A stretch of 38,964 nucleotides of DNA from Flavobacteriales bacterium (GTDB lineage: Bacteria; Bacteroidota; Bacteroidia; Flavobacteriales_D; Cryomorphaceae). This document shows, in pieces, positions 1-9,405 of the stretch (within the stretch, counting starts at the first letter, position 1; each line of letters begins with the position of its first letter). The stretch spans positions 1 through 38,964 of the forward strand of contig JAKVAV010000003.1 of NCBI GenBank assembly GCA_022448105.1. Reading direction: 5' to 3'. The position numbers and the translations under genes were made by a program. The notes below the pieces were generated by a model. It was not told the DNA's origin. It was given only the letters and a program-made list of their open reading frames with translations, and ran no database searches.

Positions 1-219
1 CTTGGAGGTGTTGGGCTTCGGGCCGATGGCTGATATTCCCATCAGTCGATACAATCGCTCCACGCGCTTGTGGTTCAACTTGAGCTTCATATCTTCTCTG
101 AGCCATGTGGTCATTCGAGGTGTTCCATACCAAGGGCCCTTGAGGTGGTGCTCATCGATGATCCGCATCAGCCTTAGGCTTTCCTCGCTGTCCTGATTTT
201 GGGGGAAACTATAAAGCAT
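1..219 (-). pseudogene. IS3-family transposase OrfB fragment (runs off left edge)
   Basis: Reading the minus strand from an ATG at 219 gives about 73 residues containing LRLMRIIDEHHLKGPWYGTP and RVERLYRLMGISAIGPKPNT, the helix-turn-helix region that precedes the DDE catalytic core in IS3-family (IS150-type) OrfB transposases. The usual 30 or so residues before this segment are missing: an in-frame TAG lies 12 nt upstream of the ATG and the DNA beyond it does not look like transposase. The frame is still open at base 1, so the catalytic part may continue outside the window. No inverted repeat or orfA is visible. Either this is a decayed remnant or a 5'-truncated copy. The family assignment comes from the motif pattern; the loss of function is inference. 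Confidence 0.75.
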
Positions 220-700
220 CCTGTTTATCTACTTATTGCTTTCCGAATTTAATTCAGGGGATAGTGGTTTTTATCAATGAAGTATAAAGATCTTTATTTC
301 CACCTGGTTTACTCGATATGCTTTAAAAATAAAAAACCTCCAGGTAAAAATATATCAAAAAAACAACGATTTTTTCACTCATGCATTAAGAAGGAAATTG
401 AAGTCTTAATTTGACCGAAAAATAGTCTTTAAAAACCGGTACTATTCTTATACTGCAAATTGTAAACCTTTGTGGTCCGCCTGAGATATCGGCAGTAAAA
501 TTTCAAACAATATGTACACCATTGGCGAAGTAGTCAGATGGTTTTCTAGAAATTCTCCATCTCAAGATATTAGTCAAACTAAAATCAGAATTATTAAATA
601 CTTTTAGTTTTAGCAAGGTTCATGAAAACGAAATACCTATCATAAATGAATGAACCAAAAATACAACCAAAAGAACCTAAAGAATCAGCGACTCTCCAGT
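220..700. other. Intergenic stretch without a gene
   Basis: AT-rich sequence between the IS3 fragment and the exported protein gene. I see no open frame with protein-like composition, no tRNA-like fold and no clear hairpin terminator here. Confidence 0.5.
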
Positions 701-1348
701 CTAAAAGGCTCTTTGATCTTCTAATGCTTTTGCCATTCTCCTAACAATTCGCCTTGCAAGTTGATCTGCAGAAGTGTCTGGGCTATCATTAGTTGCTCTT
801 CCCTCGATCACAGCAACAGGTGCGTTAAAGCCATCTTTTCTGGAAAAAATAGTTAATCGCAAACTCATTTCGGTAATGTAGTTGACATTTTTTGTGGTAC
901 TCACAGAGCTGGATGCAGAGCTAGATTTTCCTTTGGATGTTGAGGTCCATGCAGAATTTGCTGAAGAACTAGATCTTTCTTTTTTTTTGTTTACCGTAGA
1001 ATAAGCAGAGGCAGTTGTTCTGCTCATTGAAGCACCCGAAGACTCAATGATATCAATTAATACTAGAGTTTCGATGCTATTCGCATCCAGCACACTGCTG
1101 AACTCTTCTTCAGATACATCAGAACCCGGTAGAAAAATGGAATTCCATGATTGGACCTTTGCTCCGGCCTTAGAAAAATATTCTAGGGTTTTGTTCATCG
1201 ATTTTGCATCGGCATCCTCAAATGAAATTACCGTAGAACCCAGAATCGAATGGTAGACGTCACCATATTTATAAATTTTATTACCGATCTTCTCTTGAGC
1301 CACAAGACACGACGGAATAATCATGAGTAACAGTAAGAAATTCTTCAT
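701..1348 (-). CDS. Exported protein of unknown function with Ser-rich loop
   Basis: About 215 residues. The ATG at 1348 is preferred over the GTG at 1381 because it puts a standard signal peptide (MKNFLLLLMIIPSCLVAQ) at the N-terminus, with cleavage expected after AQ. The mature part has an alternating beta-type pattern (VLIDIIESSG, YITEMSLRLTIFSRKDG, APVAVIEGRATND) interrupted by a low-complexity Ser/Thr/Lys segment in the middle, and a C-terminal amphipathic helix rich in Arg and Ala. This layout is like small periplasmic or outer-membrane-associated proteins of Bacteroidota, but I do not recognise a named family. It stands alone, with about 350 nt free downstream and decayed DNA upstream. 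An ordinary secreted protein is the safest reading. Confidence 0.7.
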   Translation of the reverse strand: MKNFLLLLMIIPSCLVAQEKIGNKIYKYGDVYHSILGSTVISFEDADAKSMNKTLEYFSKAGAKVQSWNSIFLPGSDVSEEEFSSVLDANSIETLVLIDIIESSGASMSRTTASAYSTVNKKKERSSSSANSAWTSTSKGKSSSASSSVSTTKNVNYITEMSLRLTIFSRKDGFNAPVAVIEGRATNDSPDTSADQLARRIVRRMAKALEDQRAF

Positions 1349-1838
1349 GTGCGCAACGTACAAAATAAATTGATACTTCACAATCTGCTGGATCCAGAAA
1401 TCTATAGATACTATTTAAAACAAATCCACACCTACTTCCAAAAAACCTCAGATGGAAACCTGAGGCCATAAATCTAAATTCATTAATTACTGTATTTGAA
1501 TATTCAGGAATGAATATAAAGCGCACTCAGCTCTTTTATTATAACCACAATTTAGAAGAAATAAGCAAATTAATTTTCTGCAAATAAAATAGACTTAACT
1601 ATATAATCATTATTTGCTTCGTGTTACCATAATATAAAATTTTAGTGCTACAAAAAATAAATAAATCACACCAAACACAATTCAGTATTGGACAAACAAA
1701 ATTATGAACTTGAATAATCTCCCCATCTCTGGGACTGACACCAGCAAACGTTAAGGTGTATTTGTTGTTGATTGAGGGGGCTTGGGTGACTGACAACTTT
1801 TGATTTTTGTTTGATTTCTTTGTAACTGTTTGTTTTCC
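1349..1838. other. Intergenic stretch without a gene
   Basis: No supported gene. Short open frames on the minus strand here (up to 81 codons) have no recognisable motif and unlikely composition. The stretch separates the exported protein gene from insertion-sequence debris. Confidence 0.45.
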
Positions 1839-2330
1839 ACCACAGGGGCGCTTGAGATGCTGTCCAGCGATGATCCGAATCAGCCTTAAATTATCCTCGC
1901 TCTAGAAAGAAAGCAGCTCACACTGCTTGGTTATACTCAAGTCAGATCGTTCCTTTTCAACGTGAGACCTTCGGTATTGAAGGGATTGGTTCACGACATG
2001 GCTTTCTTGAAAAGAATCGTTTTCTACTTCAAGCTCACCGGTCACTTTGTGCACTTCTGCTGCTCAGTCAAGCCTTTCGATTTCTCAGCATTTCTTTTCT
2101 CAAAAAGCCTAACCATAGCCGAGAAAATGTGTCTCCCACTCTGGATCTGATGAGGATGGTTCGTGCTACCAGCCATATCTTGAATGGAACAGCACTTATT
2201 CAGGCATTTCAGAACAACTTTCGTCTTGAATGTACTGCTGAATTTTCTTCTTTTGTTTTTACTCGTGACGTTGAAAACAGAGAGTAAAATCTTACTTAAA
2301 CCACGATCCTGATTTTGGTGGGATTACACT
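1839..2330 (-). mobile_element. Second IS3-type remnant, apparently split by another insertion
   Basis: Bases about 1839-1902 match bases about 129-191 of the left-edge IS3 fragment; on the minus strand they read SEDNLRLIRIIAGQHLKRP against SEESLRLMRIIDEHHLKGP. In the left-edge copy the sequence then continues directly with CCTGATTTTGG. Here that continuation is absent after 1902 but a matching CCTGATTTTGGTGGGA appears at about 2309. The simplest reading is an old IS3 copy into which about 400 nt was inserted. The first segment is convincing; the second is a short match and could be chance. Confidence 0.5.
1903..2306 (-). mobile_element. Possible decayed DDE transposase 3' end (IS4-like)
   Basis: The block lying between the two halves of the IS3 remnant. 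On the minus strand it encodes HPHQIQSGRHIFSAMVRLFE followed by KRNAEKSKGL, which resembles the C-terminal helix of IS4-type transposases (the pattern RTQSNHIFASM.AYFKLE..K). The frame is broken by stops at about 2060 and further on, and no terminal inverted repeats could be identified. The plus strand of the same block is also open for about 130 codons without a start codon, which I attribute to chance. The assignment rests on remembered family patterns only. Confidence 0.35.
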
Positions 2331-2419
2331 TATCAGCTCACCCTTGACTTAGTCTCTCTCCGAAAAGATGTCTATATATCTATGGCTTGAACAAACGATG
2401 GATATAAGGGAACATTTAT

Positions 2420-2956
2420 CTAGAAGCGATAACCGAAATTTAACCCTACTCGAGGATAAGCTTCGACAAAAGACTCGTCTACAAACTCACGTCCTAGCCC
2501 AACGTAAATCTCTCCGAACAAACCTGTTCTAGAGATAAATTTCCCCCCGACGGCGACTCCGAAACCAAAACTAACGAAGTTCTCACCTTCCTCTTGTCGG
2601 ATAATTCCGTCTTCAACGTAATAAAATTCGTCATTTTGGGAAAAAATTACACCAGAGTTCACTTCAAAAAATAAGCCAGCAGCTCTTCTTTTTTCACCCG
2701 GATAAAATCTAAAAAAGGGCAATATAGAACCTCTATAATTTAAATTCTCGTCAGAAAAGTAGGCTAAAGAACCACCTAATCCCATATCATCATTCATAAT
2801 TCGTTCATAGCTGATTTCAAAAAGCTCAGCTACAGCGGTTGCAGCATTAAACTTGATTTCATTGCTATAATCTCTGCGATCAACCGCACTGGCCGTGGTC
2901 TGGGCATGAGAAAAGCCTATAACCGAAAAAGAAAGTACAAAGAGTAAGAGTCTCAT
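2420..2956 (-). CDS. Small outer-membrane beta-barrel-like protein
   Basis: 178 residues with a clear signal peptide (MRLLLFVLSFSVIGFSHAQ). The mature part consists of alternating amphipathic strands rich in Gly and aromatic residues (MGLGGSLAYFSDENLNYRGS, FRFYPGEKRRAAGLFFEVNS, FGFGVAVGGKFISRTGLFGE) and ends in a terminal aromatic, YRF. This is the pattern of the small 8-strand barrels (OmpW/OmpA-barrel or DUF3575-like) that Bacteroidota carry in many copies. Location is inferred to be the outer membrane, function unknown. It is a single-gene unit with long non-coding flanks on both sides. Confidence 0.75.
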   Translation of the reverse strand: MRLLLFVLSFSVIGFSHAQTTASAVDRRDYSNEIKFNAATAVAELFEISYERIMNDDMGLGGSLAYFSDENLNYRGSILPFFRFYPGEKRRAAGLFFEVNSGVIFSQNDEFYYVEDGIIRQEEGENFVSFGFGVAVGGKFISRTGLFGEIYVGLGREFVDESFVEAYPRVGLNFGYRF

Positions 2957-3835
2957 GTGAGAGTGTGTATATGAGTACTAAATATACTCAAATCTCAAAT
3001 AACTCTGCCGTGAGTAGAGTCTCTTCTTCTCAAAAGATGAAGCACAAAAGTAGGTCGTTTATCGGATAGCAATATGATGGATTTAAGAAAAACTCTTTCT
3101 GTCTTTTTAATTCTTGTCATCCTTCGGCCCATTATCTGAATGAGGCTCAATCGATCTAAAGACTTTTAGAGCTCACATTTCAAAAATCCATTGCTTACAA
3201 CATTTTAGCTCCATTGGCAGATATAGTTAATGCAAAGTCTCGATTTTCTGACTTTCGACATTTGTGCCCTGCAATAAGAACCAAAATTTTGTTAGAAAAG
3301 GCCTCTTTGCTAGAATTCAGAACTATCTCTATGGCAACCAAACCCAAACTTATTCCAACTTCTTAAGGCGAGGAGTTCTCTTCAAAGTCAATTTAACGTT
3401 GAGATTCGCCATTCTCATACTTCTCAATCAGCGATACTAGATAATCTTCATAATGAAGCCTCCAAAACGCGTAAGCTTTTTATGGTCTCGAGAATCGAGA
3501 GTATCCAAGATGTCCTAATCGAAATCTTACCGACAAGTTCACCATTGCTCTCGTCAAAGGAAGATATAAATGACAATTAACCGCAACTTTCGGCAGAAGT
3601 AAATCTATGCTATGAATTAATTGGAAGATGAGCCTTTTGCATTTTTGTTAATCTTGAGCCAAGGCCCAAAGTTCATGCGAGCAAGTAATCGGATCACTAG
3701 ATTTAGTGATTCAAATATCTTCAAGAATAATCTGTTCGCGCGGAGAAATATAATACATTGCCAGAATCCTAAATCATGCTGATCTCTCAGTAAAGAGCAA
3801 ATGTTTTGAAATTTTTTAAGCAATTAGCACCAGAT
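2957..3835. other. Long non-coding or degenerate stretch
   Basis: About 880 nt with no supported gene. Several frames are open for 55-85 codons (for example plus-strand 3321-3580 and minus-strand 3185-3360) but they overlap each other, lack start codons or signals, and show no family motif. A 68-codon minus-strand frame at 3617-3823 also lacks any support. The stretch may be decayed coding or mobile DNA. The promoter for the following surface protein operon must lie near its right end, but I could not pick out a good TAnnTTTG element. Confidence 0.4.
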
Positions 3836-6005
3836 ATGAATTGTATCCCAAGTCCAGGATCTTACATTCTCCCACTAATTTTTTTTTTTTATTTCATTAC
3901 AAACCAACGGTCAAGGCTGCCTAAATAGCGTTGAATTTGGAAGCTTTGATGCAAGCACTCTCAATGTCACACCGGAAGTGATATCAACTTGCACTTTTCT
4001 TGGAGATTATTCAGTAATAACGAATGTTGTTCCCGATAGTCACTTAAAATTTGAGCTTCCAGCAGGAGGATACGTAACCATTCGCGTCGGAAGTCCAGAC
4101 GGTTTTCTTGTTGGTTTTGGTAACAATTATGCCATTGCATACAATGCTTCTGGAGAGGACCTATACGTTCATTGGAATGTTAATTCTTCATGCTTAACTG
4201 ATGAAATCAACTGTCGCACATCCACCATTCAATGCCTCAATTGCAATGGCTGTGTTGCTCCCAACTTAGGAGTAAGTGTTGATTTGGCTACATCCTTTGG
4301 GCCATTTCAAGGCACCTTGTCCAATTGTAATCTTGTAGGTGAATACAACGAAATTACTGGTATACCAACCGGGAGTGTCGAGCTTACAACAACAGCGGGA
4401 TACATGACTGTTCGAGAGGGAACTCCTTCAGGTCCTCTTTTAGGCGCAGGGTTTTCGCCTCTGGAAGTACCAACATCTGGTCAAAACATATACGTGCATT
4501 ACAGCAGCAATAACGACTGCGGAAATAATCCCTCTGGTTGTTTATCTACAACTGCGCAATGTACTTCTTGTCTTTTTCCTGATCCAAATGACGGTGATTG
4601 CTTTTTGCCTGGGGAATTTGGTTCGGTTTCTATTGATCCAGGGAGTTCAGAAAATATTCTCATCAGCAATTGCAATTTTCAGAACGAACACTCCGAAATT
4701 ATTGGAACTTTAGGCAAGGACTTACGCTTTACCTCTACTCAGAAGACCTACGTGACTGTACGTGGTGGAGTGCCTAATGGTCCTGTGGTCTTTCAAGGAA
4801 TCACGGAAGGGAATGGGAGTATTGGACAGTTTGATGTAGAATTTGACAAACTCTATGCCCATTGGACAGTGGATCAGTTCTGCAATACGGCGACGAACTG
4901 TATTCAGGCGTTTGTTCAATGTTTATCCTGTGGCACTTGTCCAGACGGTTTTAAAGGAGATCCTTGTGATGATGGTGATCCGAATACATTTGGAACCACT
5001 TTGCAATTTGATTGTAGCTGTGGTGGAGGTTTTTTAGGGCCGGTCAATGATATTTGCGCTGGAATTCTCCCGAATCTTACATGTGGCGAAGAAGTTGTGG
5101 GGAACACAGATACTGCGAATCCACCAGAATTTGAACCTAGCGGCTGTGGCTTTGGTGGCCAAGGTGGGAACGATGTCTGGTATACTTTTGAAGCTGACGG
5201 AACTTCAAGCTATGATTTGAGCCTAAGACTGGGACCAGAAGCGGGATTTTGGGTAGGGAACCTCTATGTGTACGAAGGTAACTGCGAGGCACCTGTCGAA
5301 ATTGCCTGCACTGTCCCTCTGACTTCGGGAATCATAACCGCTGATCTAGGCAATCTCAATGCGGGAACCTACTATGTTCAGGTCTTTTCTGAATCAGTGT
5401 TCCAAAATAGTTTCCGTCTAGGGCTGAACTGCGCCCAGCCTTGTGAAAATCCATTTCCAGCAGTAGATGAATCGAGCCTAGTCACATTCTTTGGGGTTGG
5501 AAATATCATCACCGAATGGTCACCAGTTCCAGGACAAATTGGCTGTCAAGTCCAAGTAAGGTTTGCTGGAGGCTCTATTTTAGGCAGTCAAATTGTAGGT
5601 GGAGCAAATGCTGATGGTTTCAACATTCCACTTAGTGTTCTTCAGCCTGGAACAAACTACGAATGGAGAGTGCGTTGTGGATGCTCACAAAACCCTCTGG
5701 TAGCGGGCCCCTTTAGTTCTTGGCAACCCTTTACAACCTTCCCTGGAATTACCATGAATTCCAATCCAAACCCGACCGAGGGATCATCCAACGTGACTTT
5801 TAACCTTTCGGAGTCGAGCTACACAACTCTTGAAGTTTTTGACATGAACGGGAGAATGATAAAGTCGCTTTTTGCAGGAAATGCTCAGGCAGGTCAAGAA
5901 TACCAATTCGAATTTAATGGATTTGGACTACCGAATGGAGTATATATCTTCCGATTGACAACGGAACAAGAAAGTGCTAACGAAAAACTTCTAATCGTAA
6001 AATAA
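3836..6005 (+). CDS. T9SS-secreted Cys-rich modular surface protein, out of frame at a T tract
   Basis: The intact frame (GTG at 3978 to 6005, 675 residues) lacks a signal peptide, and its homology to the next gene continues upstream: the same frame back to 3891 encodes QTNGQGCLNSVEFGSFDAST, matching QGCTNTFEFGSFDAST of the paralogue. Beyond it lie 12 T residues and a stop at 3876. If one T is removed, the ATG at 3836 reads into this frame and gives a hydrophobic leader (MNCIPSPGSYILPLIFFFIS); the restored protein is 722 residues, the same length as its neighbour. A TTG at 3806 is an alternative start. Domains: three Cys-rich modules of about 110 residues ending in LYVHW...C...C..C, a CDDGDPNT linker, a beta-sandwich domain, an Fn3-like domain and a C-terminal type A sorting domain (NPNPTEG to LPNGVYIFRL). 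Role inferred as surface adhesin or carbohydrate binder. Confidence 0.85.
3879..3890 (+). repeat. 12-base poly-T tract in the signal-peptide region
   Basis: Twelve consecutive T, the longest homopolymer noticed in the window, placed exactly where the hydrophobic core of the signal peptide would be (Phe codons). With 12 T the N-terminus and the body of the surface protein are in different frames; with 11 or 14 they are fused. This is the classic layout of a slipped-strand phase-variation tract, but a sequencing error in the homopolymer would look the same. Confidence 0.85.
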
Positions 6006-6012
6006 GCTGATT

Positions 6013-8181
6013 ATGAACAATATTTACGAACAACTATCCAAGCTAGTCTTAGTGTTACTCATCTTTTTATCCTCTCAATCAGCATTTACACAGGGCTGCA
6101 CCAACACTTTTGAGTTTGGGTCCTTTGATGCTAGCACTCTAGCAGATGAGCTACAGGTTATAGATGATTGTAATTTCTATGGAGACTATTCCGTCATCAC
6201 CAATGTGGTGAAAGGAAGTACTCTTAGGTTTGGGATTACAGGGGGCGTCGGTTTTATAACCGTAAGAGCCGGATCGCCTGATGGACTACTGGTAACGAGT
6301 GGTGCTGGAACGGCGACCATCACTTCTTTCACAGGTTCAGACCTTTATGTACATTGGAATTCAGACCCATCTTGCGGAGCGGTAGGAGGAACTTGTATTC
6401 AAACTACCATTGAGTGCGTGAATTGTATAGGCTGTATAGCCGATGCTGAATTTCTATCCATCAATATCTCAACGGATCTAGTAGCTGAGGGAAGCTTCAT
6501 CTCGGGGTGTGTTTTCGCCAATGAATACATGGAATTTACTGGAGTTCCTTCTACTGAAGATGTGGAGTTCATTAGCGAAGACACCTATCTAGTTGTAAGA
6601 ACTGGAACCCCAACTGGGCCAGTATTGGGGACTGGGTTTGGATCAGTGGAAGTATCTCCTTTAGGAGACAATTTGTACGTACATTTCTTTAGCGGGGCGA
6701 ACTGCACAGTATCAACGCCTCAAATATGCAGACCAATATCGGTTGTCTGCACTTCATGTCCATTTCTCGACCCAGAAGATGGCAGTTGTTTCAACTCGCT
6801 TGAATTTGGAGATTTCGACATTACCAACTTAAGTGATGGTCCAATCACTCTGAACGATTGTCAATTTGAATCTGAACACACTAAAATTACTGGAGTTCCA
6901 GGGGACGGCACCATATCTTTCGGTGTAAGTTTTAGTCTTGGAGGAACCTATTTGACTGTGCGGGAAGGCACACCAAATGGGCCTGTTGTAAATCAAGGGT
7001 TTGCTCCCTTACTGGTTGATTGCTCTGGGAAAGATCTTTTCGTGCACTGGAATACTAATGCTAGTTGCGGAACGGCAACCAACTGTAAAACGACCACAGT
7101 GAGTTGTATCAATTGTCCTGAATGTCCCTTAGGTTTTATAGGATCGTTGTGCGATGACGGTAATCCCAACACCTCAACCAGTGTAATTAAACCAAATTGT
7201 GTTTGTGGTACCGGACAGTTCATAACACAAAGTGATAACTGTGAAGACATCATTGATGACATCTCTTGTAACGAAACAACGGGAGGAAACTTAACCAATA
7301 ATACCCTCTCAGCAGTTCCTTTAGCGTCATGCAATACAGAGGCTCTTAGAGATGCTTGGTATAAAATAGAACCAAACCCTTTTCGGGTTTATGATATAAC
7401 ATTAAGCCCTGGACCATTTAGTGCATTTTGGAACGGAGGTCTAGAAATTTATAGTGGTACTTGCCAAAATTTGGAACTAGTAGAGTGTGTAAGTGGTGGG
7501 CCGAGCGAACAAACAATTAACCTAGACGATCCCGGTTCCAGTACGTTATACATAAGAGTTTTTGCAACTTCCGCAATTGAAGACTCTTACGAGTTATCAG
7601 TAGAATGCTCTCTACCCTGCACTGATCCTTTTCCTGCCGTTGCAGAACCGAGCCTCTTCACTACCATAAATACCAACAACGCGAATGCATCATGGAGTCC
7701 AGTAGTGGGACAGATTGGATGTCAAGTGCAAGTTAGACAAGCTGGGGAAGCAATACTAGGTGCGCAGATCATTGGTGGAGCTAATGCGAGCAGTTTTAAC
7801 ATCCCTTTTTCAGCCCTACAATCAGGTACTGATTATGAATGGAGGGTGAGATGCGGGTGCTCTCAAACGCCGCTAATTGCAGGTCCATTCACCTCGTGGC
7901 AACCATTTTCAACACCCGCGGGCATTGTGATCAATTCGAATCCAAATCCAACTTCAGGTCCTTCAAATGTTTCGTTCAATCTTGAGCAATCTGGTTACAC
8001 CACACTTGAAGTGTTTGATATGAGCGGCAGAATGATAGAGTCACTCTTTGCAGGAAATGCACAGAGGAAACAAGAATACCGTTTCGAATTTGACGGATCT
8101 AGCTTGCCAAATGGTATCTATATATACAGGGTCACCACCCTAAAAGAAACGGCTGTTGAGAAGTTTATGATAGCAAAGTAA
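6013..8181 (+). CDS. T9SS-secreted Cys-rich modular surface protein (intact paralogue)
   Basis: 722 residues, starting 7 nt after the previous gene, so almost surely the same transcript. Signal peptide about residues 1-27 (LVLVLLIFLSSQSAFTQ). Then three modules of about 110 residues built on a pattern of C.F..E...ITG...., TVR.GTP.GP, LYVHW..N..C and C....V.C..C; a linker with CDDGNPNT; a beta-sandwich domain around WYKIEP and LEIYSGTC; an Fn3-like domain (GQIGCQVQVRQAGEA, YEWRVRCGCS); and a type A T9SS sorting domain beginning SNPNPTSG and ending in a GIYIYRVTT segment. The modules resemble the GEYS.VTGV...CRTT.V.C repeats common in secreted proteins of Bacteroidota. The Fn3 and tail regions are nearly identical to those of the upstream copy, while the N-terminal modules differ much more. 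Substrate unknown; surface adhesion is inference. Confidence 0.9.
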   Translation: MNNIYEQLSKLVLVLLIFLSSQSAFTQGCTNTFEFGSFDASTLADELQVIDDCNFYGDYSVITNVVKGSTLRFGITGGVGFITVRAGSPDGLLVTSGAGTATITSFTGSDLYVHWNSDPSCGAVGGTCIQTTIECVNCIGCIADAEFLSINISTDLVAEGSFISGCVFANEYMEFTGVPSTEDVEFISEDTYLVVRTGTPTGPVLGTGFGSVEVSPLGDNLYVHFFSGANCTVSTPQICRPISVVCTSCPFLDPEDGSCFNSLEFGDFDITNLSDGPITLNDCQFESEHTKITGVPGDGTISFGVSFSLGGTYLTVREGTPNGPVVNQGFAPLLVDCSGKDLFVHWNTNASCGTATNCKTTTVSCINCPECPLGFIGSLCDDGNPNTSTSVIKPNCVCGTGQFITQSDNCEDIIDDISCNETTGGNLTNNTLSAVPLASCNTEALRDAWYKIEPNPFRVYDITLSPGPFSAFWNGGLEIYSGTCQNLELVECVSGGPSEQTINLDDPGSSTLYIRVFATSAIEDSYELSVECSLPCTDPFPAVAEPSLFTTINTNNANASWSPVVGQIGCQVQVRQAGEAILGAQIIGGANASSFNIPFSALQSGTDYEWRVRCGCSQTPLIAGPFTSWQPFSTPAGIVINSNPNPTSGPSNVSFNLEQSGYTTLEVFDMSGRMIESLFAGNAQRKQEYRFEFDGSSLPNGIYIYRVTTLKETAVEKFMIAK

Positions 8182-8200
8182 TTTTCCTAACAATTGATAG

Positions 8201-8234
8201 AAGGAGGTGTCCAGTGATGTGAGCACCTTTTTTT
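8201..8234 (+). terminator. Rho-independent-type terminator after the surface protein pair
   Basis: AAGGAGGTG at 8201-8209 can pair with CACCTTTTT at 8224-8232 (two G-T wobbles) around a 14-nt loop, and the 3' arm runs straight into a 7-T stretch. It lies 20 nt after the stop codon of the second paralogue. Confidence 0.65.
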
Positions 8235-8361
8235 ACTTTTTACCTCAAGAGCTCTTTCTCTACTACAGAATTGTAGATCACCGAAAAATTTCTACCGTGG
8301 CATTCTTCTTGAAATGATATACCTTACTCATTCATAAAAGCTCACTAAAAGTCTATTGAAT

Positions 8362-8856
8362 ATGGATCCGATGCTCTTCAAACCGATAGAAACAGCTGTC
8401 ATTGTGGCGGCGTATTTCTTGGTACGCATGATACTCTTCAAAGTAATAAACAGAACTTTGAAAACCAAGGAGATAAATGACAATAGAGGGCGCATGATTA
8501 AAAAGATCATTAACGTTCTTCTAATCGTGATTTGTTTTAGTCTGATCTTCTTGATTTGGGGAGTTGACCAACAAAAGCTTGGGGTTTTTATCACTTCACT
8601 GTTCACTATAATCGGAGTCGCATTTTTTGCCCAATGGTCACTATTGTCAAACATAACATCTGGTGTCATCCTATTTTTTAATCACAACGTAAGACTCAAT
8701 GACAAAATAGCTATTATGGAAGGGCACGATTATTTGATCGAAGGAACCATTAAAGACATTGGCGTCATCTTCATACTACTGGAAACTGATATGGGCGAAG
8801 AAATCACCTTACCCAACAATATTTATATCCAAAAGACAATAAAAAAAGTTAGTTAG
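8362..8856 (+). CDS. Small MscS-family mechanosensitive channel-like protein
   Basis: 164 residues from the ATG at 8362 (a TTG two codons upstream is less likely). Two to three membrane helices: about 10-27, 46-65 and 74-102, the last one (VFITSLFTIIGVAFFAQWSL) matching the pore-lining helix of MscS proteins, followed by LLSNITSGVILFFNHNVRLN and the start of the beta domain (DKIAIMEG, GTIKDIGVIFILLETDMGEE, ITLPNNIYIQKTI). The cytoplasmic alpha/beta C-terminal domain of the long family members is absent, as in the compact MscS-like group of Bacteroidota. It would sit in the inner membrane and take part in osmotic protection. It is preceded by a terminator and followed by a long gap, so it is probably transcribed alone. 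Confidence 0.85.
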   Translation: MDPMLFKPIETAVIVAAYFLVRMILFKVINRTLKTKEINDNRGRMIKKIINVLLIVICFSLIFLIWGVDQQKLGVFITSLFTIIGVAFFAQWSLLSNITSGVILFFNHNVRLNDKIAIMEGHDYLIEGTIKDIGVIFILLETDMGEEITLPNNIYIQKTIKKVS

Positions 8857-9405
8857 ATAAATCCTTAGGCCTACCCTTTTTTCCTCAAAAGACTGCGCCT
8901 TACTTCGGTCTAAGCGAAAAAGGAATTCTCCATTTTCACACAAGGTGTCATATTCATAATAATTGTCTTTTGATTTCAAATTCGACCAAGATAAAACTAC
9001 ACAGAGATTCGTATTCAAACAATGGGGAAACTTGTCTGGAAGATTCTAATGAACTGTGCAAAGTACCTGGAATAGAACCCATTTATTAAATGAATGTGCG
9101 TACAGCAAATAGTCAGGGAAGTTGCCCTGAGATCGTGAGGGCACAAGTTCTACTTCAATCATTCTCTTTTTAACCAAATAGCACGAGTTCAACTAGCGGG
9201 AATAAGCATAAGAAAGAGGTCTATTTGATCATTTACATATTTCCTGATGACGACAAGAATTAAATGGTCACATTCACTTCATGCACAAGGAGTCCTTTAG
9301 TGGTGTCCGTGTTTCTTTTCATTTGTAAAATATTGGAAATAGAGAATCTTAAGAATAATGAATGAAGCATTGAAAATTCGAGCAGAGAACCCCCCTATTC
9401 GTTTG
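8857..9405. other. Intergenic stretch with one small hairpin
   Basis: About 550 nt between convergent genes with no supported coding frame. One perfect 6-bp stem with a 6-nt loop, TCAGGG-AAGTTG-CCCTGA, lies at 9113-9130; it has no T run and its role is unknown. Confidence 0.4.

Noticed and set aside
1890-2287. About 130 codons open on the plus strand through the insertion remnant
   Set aside because: No start codon near its beginning, no family pattern, and the opposite strand of the same bases looks like a transposase end.
3185-3580. Overlapping open frames of 55-85 codons on both strands
   Set aside because: They overlap each other, lack starts and show no motif; typical of chance or decayed sequence.
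3617-3823. 68-codon minus-strand frame
   Set aside because: Non-protein-like composition, no neighbours, no signal; treated as chance.
8187-8200. CTAACAATTGATAG, similar to the paa operator
   Set aside because: One arm is mismatched, it lies just after a stop codon with no promoter, and nothing links it to phenylacetate.
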